From Pseudoduganella dura (GTDB taxonomy: Bacteria > Pseudomonadota > Gammaproteobacteria > Burkholderiales > Burkholderiaceae_D), in assembly GCF_009727155.1 (NCBI RefSeq), contig NZ_WNWM01000002.1, positions 1,116,001 to 1,180,000 of the forward strand: a stretch of DNA of 64,000 nt, read 5' to 3'. Of the stretch, positions 39,927-48,781 are shown one piece after another. The translations under genes and the position numbers were made by a program. Each line of letters begins with the position of its first letter. The first letter of the stretch is position 1. Under the pieces are notes generated by a model. It searched no databases, was not told where the DNA came from, and worked only from the letters and a program-made list of their open reading frames with translations.

Positions 39927-40208
39927 ATGCTTTCCATTAAGTCGATTCTGCATGCCCTGGTGCCGATCGCGGCGCGATCCACCGAGCGTGCGAAACCTGT
40001 GGTTCACCAGTGGGTGATGTCGACTCACGAATGGGACCAGCGCAGGACATGCATCGTCTGCGGTCGCATCGAACAGTTGGACGTCGGCGGCGGCCATGAC
40101 AGTTCGAGCTGGTATTACATTACCCAAGGCTCCAGCACGGCGCATGGTACGCCCGGCGCTGCGGGACCTGAACGCCCGGGAGCGCCTGCTGCGGATGATT
40201 CCAGATAG
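39927..40208 (+). CDS. Small zinc-finger-like protein of unknown function
   Basis: 93 aa with a short hydrophobic start and a C-x-x-C pair in T-C-I-V-C-G-R near 46-49, plus H-Q-W-V-M-S-T-H-E-W. The second half is Gly/Ser/Pro-rich and probably disordered. A single C-x-x-C without a second pair cannot hold zinc alone, though the nearby histidines might contribute. Only a poor ribosome site (GGAAAT) is present. Moderate confidence that it is a gene: it starts where the AT-rich leader ends. Confidence 0.45.
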   Translation: MLSIKSILHALVPIAARSTERAKPVVHQWVMSTHEWDQRRTCIVCGRIEQLDVGGGHDSSSWYYITQGSSTAHGTPGAAGPERPGAPAADDSR

Positions 40209-40424
40209 GCTGCGAATCGTCTGAGCGTGCGGGTTGCGAAGGTGGTTTGCGCTACGTTTGGTTTTCTTGAAATCCACAGCATAACGGCGACAGCAAGCCT
40301 GGTTCTTGCACTGTGCGAGCGTCACAGCCGATACCTTCCTGCGGCTTCTCGATGCTTTCGTACGCGTTTGCGGGACCTGGATTTTTCTGGAAATGGCGCG
40401 ATACGCTTCGCCGCGCAGCTCGGA

Positions 40425-40462
40425 GCGCTGGCCGCCGCCGGCAAGCCGGCGGCGGCCAGCGC
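40425..40462. repeat. Perfect 18-bp hairpin with a 2-nt loop
   Basis: Arms 40425-40442 and 40445-40462, both made of GCGCTGGCCGCCGCCGGC and its complement. The predicted stem is very stable and has no U tract. Confidence 0.85.
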
Positions 40463-40592
40463 ATTGAACGGAGTGAAGAGCGCGCCCTCGGCGCGCCAGG
40501 CCGTTGGGAAGGCATTGCCCGCAAAGCGGGAAATGACTTCCCGACGACAGATGGGCGATTCGGAGAGCCCCGCGCTGGTAGGCGCGTTGGTC

Positions 40593-40640
40593 TTCGAATC
40601 TCACGCGGAGAGTGCGCAGGCACTCTCCTCGCTTCCGCCA
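40593..40640 (+). repeat. Inverted, interrupted copy of the tRNA-Ser 3' end
   Basis: TTCGAATCTCAC (40593-40604) and GCTTCCGCCA (40631-40640) match the T-arm and acceptor/CCA end of the tRNA-Ser on the opposite strand. In the tRNA these two segments are adjacent; here they are split by 26 bases holding a 9-bp hairpin. Confidence 0.65.
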
Positions 40641-40646
40641 CGAAAT

Positions 40647-40673
40647 AAAAAAAAGCCGCCCTGAGGGGGCGGC
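40647..40673 (-). terminator. Terminator of the tRNA-Ser transcript
   Basis: GCCGCCC (40655-40661) pairs with GGGCGGC (40667-40673); on the minus strand eight T residues follow. The opposite strand also has a T tract. Confidence 0.8.
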
Positions 40674-40689
40674 GTTCTTTTTTATTTCC

Positions 40690-40779
40690 TGGCGGAAGCG
40701 GTGAGATTCGAACTCACGAACGGCTCACACCGTCGGCAGTTTTCAAGACTGCTGCCTTCAACCACTCGGCCACGCTTCC
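40690..40779 (-). tRNA. tRNA-Ser (anticodon TGA)
   Basis: A 90-nt cloverleaf on the minus strand: acceptor GGAAGCG paired with CGCTTCC, D-arm GTGGCCGAGTGG, anticodon loop C-T-T-G-A-A-A with TGA, long variable arm, T-arm GTTCGAATCTCAC, and encoded CCA. It decodes UCA/UCG-type serine codons. Confidence 0.97.
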
Positions 40780-40833
40780 TTCTATCCCCCAGCCACATGA
40801 CGCAAGCTGGAAGTGCCCCGCATTATACAGAAA

Positions 40834-42897
40834 TCATTCCCCACCGCCAGAGCGCGCTGTGGAAACCGCCCAGCCCTTCTCCCGCAACGTGCGCTCGAAG
40901 TCCAGCGGCGGCAATGGCCGCGAGAACAGGTAGCCCTGCACCTCGTTGCAGCCGGACCGCTGCAGGAACGCCAGCTGCTCGGTGGTTTCCACGCCCTCCG
41001 CGATCACGCGCAGCGCCAGCTGGTTGGCGATGCTGATGATCGTGCTGGCGATGGCGCAGTCGTTGGTGTCCGATGGAATGCCGGTGGTGAACGAGCGGTC
41101 GATCTTCAGGGTGTCGATCGGGAACCGCTTCAGGTACGAGAGGCTCGAATATCCGGTGCCGAAGTCGTCGAGCGAAAGTGTCACGCCCAGCGCGGACACG
41201 CGGTCCATGATGGCGATCACGCGGTCGATGTTGTGCATCAGCGTGCTCTCGGTGATTTCCAGCTCCAGCCAGGCCGGTTCCAGGTCGTAGCGCCGCAGCG
41301 TGTCCTGCACGCGGTGCGGCAGCGTGGCGGTGAATTCGCGGGCGGAGACGTTCACGGCCAGCCGGATCGGCGCGAGGCCGGCGCGCTTCCAGGCCTGCGC
41401 CTGGGCGCACACGGCTTCGAGCACCCATTCGCCCACCTGCACCACCAGGCCGGTGGCTTCGGCCAGCGGAATGAAGTCGCCGGGCGGGATCAGGCCGTGC
41501 TCGGGGTGCTTCCAGCGCACCAGCGCTTCGGCGCCGATGATGCGGCCTTCGTCGATCGAGAATTTCGGCTGGTAGTGCAGCAGCAGCTGGCCGCTGCCGA
41601 GGGCTTCGCGCAGGCCCGATTCGATGCGCATGCGCTCGTGCATGCCGGCGTTCATGTCCTCGCTGTAGAACGCCACGCCATCCACCTCGGCGCCCTGCTT
41701 GGCGCGGTACATGGCGATGTCGGCCTGGCGCAGCAGGGTTTCGGCATCCAGGCCGTCCTGCGGGTAGACGCTGATGCCGATCGCGGCGCCCACGCGCAGA
41801 TCGTGGCCGTCGATGCGGAACGGCTGCGCCAGCGATGCCATCAGCTTTTGCGCCACCATGCCGGCTTCGTAATGCTGGGAGACTTCGAACAGCCCCACCG
41901 CGAATTCGTCGCCGTTCAGGCGCGCCACCACGTCCTGCTCGCGCAGCACCAGGCGAAAACGCTGGGCCACCTCGCGCAGCAGCTGGTCGCCGGCCACCCG
42001 GCCCAGCGTGTCGTTGATCAGCTTGAAGCGGTTCAGGTCGACGAACAGTACGCAGCCATGCGTCTTGTGCCGCTGGCCCACCGCCACGGCATGATCCACC
42101 AGTTTCGTGAACAGCGTGCGGTTCGGCAGGCCGGTCAGCGCGTCGTAGTAGGCCAGGTGGTGGATGCGCTCCTCGGCCTGCTTGCGCTCGGTGATATCGG
42201 TCAGGAAGGCGACCAGGCCGCTCGAATTGTCGTTCGCGTCGAACAGCGGCGACAGCGACAGGCTGGCCCAGAACACTTCGCCGGATTTCTTCTTGCGCCG
42301 CACTTCCATCAGGCGCCCGCCCTGCTGCAGGAACGGGTCGTGGAAGGTGGGGTCCTCGTCGTCGTACAGGAACAGGATGTTGCGGCCGATCGCTTCCACC
42401 GAGGTGTAGCCGAACAGGCGCTCCGCGCCCTTGTTCCAGCTCGTGATGAAGCCATGCTGGTCCATCGTGACCACCGATTCGTGGATCTGGTCGAGGATCT
42501 GCGCCTGGTGCTGCAGCAGCGCTTCCACCTGGGCATAGGCATGGGTGGAGCGCTGCGCCAGCGAGTGCACCTGCAGCACGCTGGCCGCCAGGGCGGCCAG
42601 GCTTTCCAGGTGCCGGCGTTCCGTCGCGCCGTTGCCGCCGCCGGCCACCTCGAAGCACCCGAAACGGTTGCCGTCGTGCGCCACTTCCTGCACCAGGGCA
42701 CCCGGTGGCGCCAGCGCCGCGGGTGCGGCGTCCGCCGGCACGTAGCGGGCCCACGGACTATGCGTCACTTCGCCGGCGATGCGGCCCAGTTCGGCGGAGA
42801 GCGCCGGGCCCCGCAGGCGCAGCACGGCGTCGCACAGGGCGGCGCTGCTGTCGAGAAAATCACCGGCAGGATAGACGGAGGGCGGGTGCAGCGACAT
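40834..42897 (-). CDS. PAS-GGDEF-EAL protein with degenerate GGDEF (NGDEF)
   Basis: 687 aa. ATG at 42897 overlaps the upstream HDOD stop by one base. N-terminal region (about 1-130) of unclear type, PAS (about 135-245, G-F-I-T-S-W-N-K-G-A-E-R-L-F-G-Y), GGDEF-like domain with L-N-G-D-E-F near 328, and EAL with complete E-A-L-V-R near 455, V-N-V-S-A-R, L-E-I-T-E-S, D-D-F-G-T-G and L-K-I-D-R-S. The signature N-G-D-E-F suggests weak or absent cyclase activity; a phosphodiesterase is the likelier output. Coupled translation to the HDOD protein suggests joint function. Confidence 0.9.
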   Translation of the reverse strand: MSLHPPSVYPAGDFLDSSAALCDAVLRLRGPALSAELGRIAGEVTHSPWARYVPADAAPAALAPPGALVQEVAHDGNRFGCFEVAGGGNGATERRHLESLAALAASVLQVHSLAQRSTHAYAQVEALLQHQAQILDQIHESVVTMDQHGFITSWNKGAERLFGYTSVEAIGRNILFLYDDEDPTFHDPFLQQGGRLMEVRRKKKSGEVFWASLSLSPLFDANDNSSGLVAFLTDITERKQAEERIHHLAYYDALTGLPNRTLFTKLVDHAVAVGQRHKTHGCVLFVDLNRFKLINDTLGRVAGDQLLREVAQRFRLVLREQDVVARLNGDEFAVGLFEVSQHYEAGMVAQKLMASLAQPFRIDGHDLRVGAAIGISVYPQDGLDAETLLRQADIAMYRAKQGAEVDGVAFYSEDMNAGMHERMRIESGLREALGSGQLLLHYQPKFSIDEGRIIGAEALVRWKHPEHGLIPPGDFIPLAEATGLVVQVGEWVLEAVCAQAQAWKRAGLAPIRLAVNVSAREFTATLPHRVQDTLRRYDLEPAWLELEITESTLMHNIDRVIAIMDRVSALGVTLSLDDFGTGYSSLSYLKRFPIDTLKIDRSFTTGIPSDTNDCAIASTIISIANQLALRVIAEGVETTEQLAFLQRSGCNEVQGYLFSRPLPPLDFERTLREKGWAVSTARSGGGE

Positions 42898-44057
42898 CAA
42901 ATGGTCCTGCTCACCTGGATCGCCCAGTGCCAGCCCTGCAGCTGGCTGTGCCAGAACTGCTCGTTCGTCAGGCCCAGCGCGGCGATGCGGGCCGGGTCGG
43001 GAACCGGCTGCTCCACCAGCGCCAGCATGTCGCCCAGCGGGCCGCTGCGGTCGAGCAGCGCGCCGACGACTTCCAGGTCGAGCGTGAGGGCCGCCACGAT
43101 CTCCGCCATCGGCATGGCCAGCAGTTCGTCCAGCAGCGCGAATACACCCACCACGAAGGCCATGTCCTGCCGGTCACGGTCGCCGCCGAGCAGCTTACAC
43201 AGCGCTTCCATCTGCCCTGCGCGCCGTGCCGCTTCGGGCAGCAGCAGGTTGGGCGTGCCGTCGTGCTGCGGCCGCGCGTACAGCAGCAGCTGCAGCCAGC
43301 GCTGCAGCTGGCGCCGGCCCAGCACGTTGATCGCCTGGCCGAAATGGTGGATCGGGTTGGTGAAGCCGAAGGCCGCGGAGTTGACGAGCTTGAGCAGGTG
43401 ATAGCTCAGCGCCGGGTCTTGCTTGAGCAGGGTTTCCAGCTCGCGCGAGTCGGCGTCCTGTGCCAGCAGGCCCAGCAGCGAGAGCAGGCGCTTGCGCGAA
43501 GTGCCGTCGCCGGCGTCGGGGGCGCGGCGCCGCGAATATGCGCCGCTGAACCAGTCCATGCCGGCTTCGCGGCAGGCGGCGTAGCGGGCGGCGTCGTCCA
43601 CGTCGTGGGCCCAGTACGGGCCTGGCAAACTCAGCAACGAGAGCGTGGATGGCAGGCCATTGCCGCCATGGGCGATGCCGCGGATCGACGCCTGCGAGGC
43701 ATGAATGCCCGCCTCGCCTTCCACCAGCAACCGGTAACCCTGCTCGGCCAGCACGCCGCAATGCTTGCGCACGGCGGCATCCTGCAGCACGGCGGCGGGC
43801 ACGTGCAGCACGATCCGGGTGGCCGGCAGCGGTGCCGCCGGCGCCGCGGGCGTTGCGTCGATGCTCAGCGGATCGGCCAGCGAAACGATGCAGTCGAGGG
43901 GCGCCAGCGCGGCCTGCCAATCCGGCCGGGCGAGCAGCGCCAGCAGGGCTGCGCAGGGGGTGGATGCGTGTGGATGGACCGCCAGGGCGGTCCACTGATG
44001 CCTGGCGTCGGCTACGGCTTCCAGTCCCAGCACGGGGAACAGGTCGGGTTCGGACAT
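42897..44057 (-). CDS. HDOD-domain signalling protein
   Basis: 386 aa from ATG 44057 (a TTG upstream at 44108 is less likely). The first about 190 residues look like a degenerate EAL-type module with no catalytic residues; the C-terminal half is an HDOD domain (D-P-A-L-S-Y-H-L-L-K-L-V-N-S-A-A near 225, A-I-N-V-L-G near 250). The same layout (inactive EAL plus HDOD) is known in YuxH-type proteins. HDOD lacks the HD catalytic pair and is thought to bind partners. It is followed by a one-base overlapping EAL protein, so both act in the same c-di-GMP pathway. Confidence 0.8.
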   Translation of the reverse strand: MSEPDLFPVLGLEAVADARHQWTALAVHPHASTPCAALLALLARPDWQAALAPLDCIVSLADPLSIDATPAAPAAPLPATRIVLHVPAAVLQDAAVRKHCGVLAEQGYRLLVEGEAGIHASQASIRGIAHGGNGLPSTLSLLSLPGPYWAHDVDDAARYAACREAGMDWFSGAYSRRRAPDAGDGTSRKRLLSLLGLLAQDADSRELETLLKQDPALSYHLLKLVNSAAFGFTNPIHHFGQAINVLGRRQLQRWLQLLLYARPQHDGTPNLLLPEAARRAGQMEALCKLLGGDRDRQDMAFVVGVFALLDELLAMPMAEIVAALTLDLEVVGALLDRSGPLGDMLALVEQPVPDPARIAALGLTNEQFWHSQLQGWHWAIQVSRTI

Positions 44058-44289
44058 CGTTTTCTCGGTGCAGTTATGCGCAGTGGTGATTACAGGATTA
44101 ACGGACAAAAACCCTAATTGCGCAGGGCAACACGTAAAATATTTCTTGTCGGATATTTCATAAGGGCAAAAGATGCACTCAGGAATATATCAGAAAATCA
44201 TTACCCTACCCGTAGCGCACAATAGAGTGTTCCTATATGCATCACCTACTGTTCAATACAAACAACATTAAATTGTGACTTTAAAGCGA

Positions 44290-44904
44290 TTAAATGTCAC
44301 GTGCATGCTGCACTGCAAACTTGATCAGCCCGGCCTGCCCTTCGATGCCCAGTTTGCGCTTGATGTTCAGGCGATGCGTTTCCACGGTGCGCACCGACAG
44401 GTCGAGTTCGCGCGCGATCTGCTTGTTCGACTCGCCGTTGGCGATGTGGCGCAGTACCTGCTGTTCGCGCACCGTCAATTCTTCCTGCGACGGCGCACGC
44501 ACCAGTTGCCGGGCCAGCGCGGCGCTGTAGTAGATGCCGCCGGACATCACGGTTTCGATCGCCACCACGATATCCTTGCCCGGCGCATCCTTCAGCACGT
44601 AGCCGCGGGCACCTGCGCCCATGGCCTGCGACACGTATTCCTGCTTGTCGTGCATCGACAGCACCAGTACGGCGATACCGGGAAACCGCGCGCGGAAGGC
44701 CGCCGTCGCCTCGATGCCATTGGTGCCGCGCATGTTGATGTCCATCAGCACAAGCGCCGGCGCATGTACGCTTGCCGCTTCCAGCGCCTCGGCGGCGCTG
44801 CCCGCTTCCGCCACCACCTCGAAGCCCGGCACGGCTTCGAGCCGCGCGCGCAGGCCGTCCCGCACCAGCGGGTGGTCGTCCACCAGCAGTATCCTGATCG
44901 TCAT
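44290..44904 (-). CDS. NarL/LuxR-type response regulator
   Basis: 204 aa from ATG 44904; an in-frame ATG at 44916 overlaps the kinase gene. Receiver domain with D9-D10, phospho-acceptor D55 in L-V-L-M-D-I-N-M and K near 105 in V-L-K-D-A. LuxR-type HTH near 140-200 (L-T-V-R-E-Q-Q-V-L-R-H-I-A, N-K-Q-I-A-R-E-L-D-L-S-V-R-T-V-E-T-H). Encoded one base after the sensor kinase; together they form a two-component system divergent from cstA. An 8-bp inverted repeat upstream of cstA is a plausible binding site. Confidence 0.92.
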   Translation of the reverse strand: MTIRILLVDDHPLVRDGLRARLEAVPGFEVVAEAGSAAEALEAASVHAPALVLMDINMRGTNGIEATAAFRARFPGIAVLVLSMHDKQEYVSQAMGAGARGYVLKDAPGKDIVVAIETVMSGGIYYSAALARQLVRAPSQEELTVREQQVLRHIANGESNKQIARELDLSVRTVETHRLNIKRKLGIEGQAGLIKFAVQHARDI

Positions 44905-44905
44905 C

Positions 44906-46285
44906 TCAAGTTCCATAGTCGATATGCGCCCGCACCGTGGTGCCGGCCGGAGAGGATTCCAGCACCAGCCGGCCGCCGATCGCCTCCATCCGTTCCATCA
45001 TGTTGCGCAGGCCGATGCCGCGTTTCGGGTGCTGGGCAATGTCGGCCGGGTCGAAGCCCACGCCGTCGTCGCCTACCGACAGCGTCACGCCGTGCGCGCC
45101 GCCGGTCAGCGCGATGGCAATCTCGCTGGCCTGCGCGTGGCGCTCGATGTTCGTCAGCGCTTCCTGGGCGATCCGGAACAGTACCGTGTTCGCCATTTCC
45201 GGCAGCCGCCCCGTGTTGCCTTCGGCGGCGAGGCGCACCGGCATGCCGCTGCTGTGCTGGAACTCCTCGGCCAGGTGCGCCAGCGCCGGGGCCAGGCCGA
45301 TATCGTCCAGCACCGCCGGGCGCAGGTTGTGCGAGATGCGGCGCACCTCGCCCAGCACCTTGTTCAACTGTTCGGCGGTGTGCTCGAACACGGCCAGGGC
45401 CTTCTGTTGCTGTTCGCTTTGCTGGACAGCCAGGCCGGGCTGGCCGGAAAGCCGCTCGATGCCCGCCTCGATCTGCAGCTTGATCGACACCAGCCACTGG
45501 CTGATGCCGTCGTGCAGGTCGCGCGACAGGCGCGCCCGCTCCTCTTCCTGCGATTCCACCACGCGCTGCGCCAGCGCCTTGAGCTTGGCGTCGGCCACGC
45601 GCGATTCGGAAACGTTCAGCGCCAGCCCGGAAAATCCCACGGCCAGCGCGGAGAGGATCGCGATCGCCGCGATCCACAGCATGGTGTTCTGGATATTGCC
45701 GCGCTGCTGCGCGTCGATCCTGGCCAGCGCGCGCTCCACGTCGTCCAGGTAGATGCCGGTGCCGAGCATCCAGCCCCACCGCTCCAGCGGCACAACGTAG
45801 CCCAGCTTGGCCGACTCCTGCCGGGTGGAGGGCTTGACCCACTGGTAGCGTTCCAGCCCGCCGCCCGCCCTGGCGCGCGCCAGCAGCCGCACCAGCGTGG
45901 GGTTGCCGGCGCTGTCGCGCATCGCGTACAGGTTGCGGCCCACCAGCTCCGGCTGGCGCGGGTGCATCAGGCTGTTGCCGGCCATGTCATAGACGAAGAA
46001 ATAACCGTCGTCGCCGAAACTGAGCGAGGCGAGGATGCGCTTGGCCTCGGCCAGCGTGGCGGCATCGGTGCGGCCGGATTCATACAGGCTGGCGATGGAG
46101 TGGGAGGCCAGCGTCACGTAGTGCTTCAGTTCCGCCTCCTTGCTGGCCCGGTAGGCCTGCTCGATGGCGGCTTTCTGCTGCGTGGCCAGCAGCGCGGACT
46201 GTTGCCACACCGCCAGCGCGATCGCGCACAGGGCCAGGATCAGCGGCGTGATCGCGAGGAAGATGACTTTCTGGCGCAGTTTCAT
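44906..46285 (-). CDS. Cache-domain sensor histidine kinase
   Basis: 459 aa. Membrane helix near 8-28, periplasmic cache domain (sCache_2-like, about 35-185: G-D-D-G-Y-F-F-V-Y-D near 90, G-W-M-L-G-T-G-I-Y near 155), second membrane helix near 200, HisKA_3 with S-R-D-L-H-D-G-I-S-Q-W near 255, and HATPase (N-I-E-R-H-A near 375; G-D-D-G-V-G-F near 405). Cache domains bind small carboxylates or amino acids, so with the divergent cstA the system probably senses pyruvate or a similar acid. Divergent promoters share 162 bp. Confidence 0.92.
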   Translation of the reverse strand: MKLRQKVIFLAITPLILALCAIALAVWQQSALLATQQKAAIEQAYRASKEAELKHYVTLASHSIASLYESGRTDAATLAEAKRILASLSFGDDGYFFVYDMAGNSLMHPRQPELVGRNLYAMRDSAGNPTLVRLLARARAGGGLERYQWVKPSTRQESAKLGYVVPLERWGWMLGTGIYLDDVERALARIDAQQRGNIQNTMLWIAAIAILSALAVGFSGLALNVSESRVADAKLKALAQRVVESQEEERARLSRDLHDGISQWLVSIKLQIEAGIERLSGQPGLAVQQSEQQQKALAVFEHTAEQLNKVLGEVRRISHNLRPAVLDDIGLAPALAHLAEEFQHSSGMPVRLAAEGNTGRLPEMANTVLFRIAQEALTNIERHAQASEIAIALTGGAHGVTLSVGDDGVGFDPADIAQHPKRGIGLRNMMERMEAIGGRLVLESSPAGTTVRAHIDYGT

Positions 46286-46329
46286 GGCGCGATTGTACGT
46301 TGCGCACCCCCCGCGGCTTCTAAGTAATA

Positions 46330-46350
46330 CTACGCAGCGCATCTGCGTAG
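46330..46350. promoter_or_regulatory. Candidate operator upstream of cstA (8-bp inverted repeat)
   Basis: CTACGCAG (46330-46337), five bases, CTGCGTAG (46343-46350): a perfect inverted repeat in the 162-bp divergent region between the two-component kinase and cstA. Confidence 0.5.
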
Positions 46351-46447
46351 AAGTGCTCTTGTGATAGATATGCAATTGATGAATACTTAATATAAGCTTA
46401 GCGCGGAACCAACACCGTGACTCGGCACCACACTCTGGAGGAAACAC

Positions 46448-48505
46448 ATGAATCCCGTTTTGAAGAAATTCGGCTGGGCGGCGCTTGCGCTGGCCGGCGC
46501 AGGTGCATTGGGCGTGGTCGCACTGCAGCGCGGCGAACCGATCAGCGCCATCTGGATCGTCATCGCCGCCGTTTGCGTCTACCTGATCGCTTACCGCTTC
46601 TACAGCCTGTACATCGCGCGCGATGTGATGCAGCTCGACGCCCGCCGCATGACGCCGGCATACAAGCACAACGACGGCCTCGATTACGTCCCCACCAACA
46701 AGAACGTGCTGTTCGGGCACCACTTCGCCGCGATCGCCGGCGCCGGCCCGCTGGTCGGCCCGGTGCTGGCCGCGCAGATGGGCTACCTGCCGGGCATGCT
46801 ATGGATCCTGGCCGGCGTGGTATTCGCCGGCGCCGTGCAGGATTTCATGGTGCTGTTCCTGTCGATGCGCCGCGACGGCCGCTCGCTGGGCGACCTGATC
46901 AAGTCCGAACTGGGTCCCATTCCCGGCAATATCGCGCTGCTCGGCACCTTCATGATCATGGTGATCATCCTGGCGGTGCTGGCGCTGATCGTCGTGAAGG
47001 CGCTCACCGGCTCGCCGTGGGGCTCGTTCACCGTGATGGCAACGATCCCGATCGCCATCTTCATGGGCCTGTACTCGCGCTATATCCGCGTGGGCCGCAT
47101 CGGCGAGGTCTCGATCATCGGCTTCGTGCTGCTGATGCTGGCCATCGTCGGCGGCCAGTATGTACAGGAGCACGAGGCGCTGGCGCCGCTGTTCATGTTC
47201 ACCGGCACCGAGCTGACCTGGATGCTGATCGGCTACGGCTTCATCGCTTCCGTGCTGCCCGTGTGGCTGCTGCTGGCGCCGCGCGACTACCTGTCGACCT
47301 TCCTGAAGATCGGCACCATCGTGGCGCTGGCGCTGGGCATCATCATCGTGGCGCCGACCCTGCAGATGCCGGCGGTGACGAAGTTCATCGACGGTACCGG
47401 CCCGGTCTGGTCCGGCAACCTGTTCCCGTTCCTGTTCATCACGATCGCCTGCGGCGCCGTTTCCGGCTTCCACGCGCTGATCTCTTCCGGCACCACGCCG
47501 AAGATGATCGAGAATGAAACGCACGCACGCTTCATCGGCTATGGCGCGATGCTGATGGAATCGTTCGTCGCCATCATGGCGCTGATCGCCGCTTCCACCA
47601 TCGAGCCGGGCATTTATTTTGCGATGAACAGCCCGGCCGCGCTGATCGGCACCACCGCCGAATCGGCGGCGGCGGCGATTTCGCAGTGGGGCTTCTACGT
47701 GACGCCCGAAATGCTTACCCAGACCGCGAAGGATGTGGGCGAGCACACCATCATCTCGCGCGCCGGCGGTGCGCCGACACTGGCGGTGGGCATGGCGCAC
47801 ATCCTGTCCAACGTGATCGGCGGCAGGTCCATGATGGCGTTCTGGTACCACTTCGCGATCCTGTTCGAGGCGCTGTTCATCCTCACGGCGGTGGACGCCG
47901 GCACGCGCGCCGGCCGCTTCATGCTGCAGGACCTGCTGGGCGCCTTCGCCCCGGCGCTGAAGGAAACCAACAACGTGTTCGCCAGCCTGCTGGCCACCGG
48001 CCTGTGCGTGGCCGCGTGGGGTTACTTCCTGTACCAGGGCGTGGTCGATCCGCTGGGCGGCATCAACACGCTGTGGCCGCTGTTCGGCATCGCCAACCAG
48101 ATGCTGGCCGGTATCGCGCTGATCCTCGCCACCGTGGTGCTGTTCAAGATGAAGCGCGCCCGCTATGCGTGGGTAACGATCGTGCCCACGATCTGGCTGC
48201 TGATCTGCACGCTGTACGCCGGCTGGCTGAAAGTGTTCGACGCGAATCCGAAGATCGGCTTCCTGGCCCACGCCGACAAGTACTCGGCGGCGCTGGACAA
48301 GGGTGAAATCCTGGCGCCGGCCAAGTCGCTCGACCAGATGGGGCAAGTGATCTTCAACGATTACATCAATGCCAGCCTGGCCGCGTTCTTCATGGTGGTG
48401 GTGCTGTCGGTACTGGTGTTCGGCGTGCGCATGGCGCTGCGCGCCAACGCCGCCGCCCATCCGAGCCACAGGGAGACGCCGGCGCAGCTGATGCCGGCGA
48501 AGTGA
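46448..48505 (+). CDS. cstA: CstA-family peptide/pyruvate transporter
   Basis: 685 aa with 16 or more membrane helices. The CstA core shows H-F-A-A-I-A-G-A-G-P-L-V-G-P near 95 and a long series of helices, plus the cytosolic loop R-R-D-G-R-S-L-G-D. It has an excellent TGGAGGAA ribosome site. CstA imports peptides or pyruvate in Escherichia coli; here the divergent cache-kinase system suggests induction by a small acid. It is followed 16 bp later by the YbdD-like gene, as in other bacteria. Confidence 0.95.
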   Translation: MNPVLKKFGWAALALAGAGALGVVALQRGEPISAIWIVIAAVCVYLIAYRFYSLYIARDVMQLDARRMTPAYKHNDGLDYVPTNKNVLFGHHFAAIAGAGPLVGPVLAAQMGYLPGMLWILAGVVFAGAVQDFMVLFLSMRRDGRSLGDLIKSELGPIPGNIALLGTFMIMVIILAVLALIVVKALTGSPWGSFTVMATIPIAIFMGLYSRYIRVGRIGEVSIIGFVLLMLAIVGGQYVQEHEALAPLFMFTGTELTWMLIGYGFIASVLPVWLLLAPRDYLSTFLKIGTIVALALGIIIVAPTLQMPAVTKFIDGTGPVWSGNLFPFLFITIACGAVSGFHALISSGTTPKMIENETHARFIGYGAMLMESFVAIMALIAASTIEPGIYFAMNSPAALIGTTAESAAAAISQWGFYVTPEMLTQTAKDVGEHTIISRAGGAPTLAVGMAHILSNVIGGRSMMAFWYHFAILFEALFILTAVDAGTRAGRFMLQDLLGAFAPALKETNNVFASLLATGLCVAAWGYFLYQGVVDPLGGINTLWPLFGIANQMLAGIALILATVVLFKMKRARYAWVTIVPTIWLLICTLYAGWLKVFDANPKIGFLAHADKYSAALDKGEILAPAKSLDQMGQVIFNDYINASLAAFFMVVVLSVLVFGVRMALRANAAAHPSHRETPAQLMPAK

Positions 48506-48521
48506 CACATGCGAGGTCGCG

Positions 48522-48722
48522 ATGTTCGATGAAATCGTCAAGGCCGGGCGCTACCTCGGCCAGAGCATGCGGCTGATGGTGGGCCTGCCGGAGTACGATA
48601 CCTACGTGTCGCACTGCCAGGCCACCCATCCGGACCAGCCGGTGATGAGCTACGAGGAGTTCTTCAGGGAGCGCCAGGAAGCCCGCTACGGCGGTGCCGG
48701 CAAGCGCGGCGGCTGCTGCTGA
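48522..48722 (+). CDS. YbdD/YjiX-family small protein
   Basis: 66 aa with the YbdD signature: V-G-L-P-E-Y-D-T-Y near 21-29, H-P-D-Q-P-V-M-S-Y-E-E-F-F near 36-48 and a terminal C-C. Such short proteins nearly always follow cstA; their role is unknown. Its codon use is like cstA. Confidence 0.9.
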   Translation: MFDEIVKAGRYLGQSMRLMVGLPEYDTYVSHCQATHPDQPVMSYEEFFRERQEARYGGAGKRGGCC

Positions 48723-48740
48723 AGCGCCCGAAGTAATATT

Positions 48741-48779
48741 CGCCGGTAGCGATCACCGGTAACGATCGCCGGTGACGAT
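48741..48779. repeat. Three-copy 13-bp tandem repeat
   Basis: Units 48741-48753, 48754-48766 and 48767-48779: C(G/A)CCGGT(A/G)(G/A)CGAT. It lies between the YbdD stop and the terminator hairpin. Confidence 0.8.
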
Positions 48780-48781
48780 GG

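Larger units (their letters stand above)
40209..40689. other. Structured intergenic region with a large perfect hairpin and an inverted tRNA-Ser fragment
   Basis: 481 bp. Forward and reverse open frames exist but none has credible codon use. It holds a perfect 18-bp hairpin (40425-40462), several smaller hairpins, and an inverted partial copy of the tRNA-Ser 3' end (40593-40640). It ends at the tRNA terminator. Confidence 0.5.

Noticed and set aside
40227..40664. Forward and reverse open frames over the hairpin region before tRNA-Ser
   Set aside because: Three overlapping frames are all open with Arg/Ala/Ser-rich products and poor starts; the region is dominated by palindromes and a tRNA fragment.
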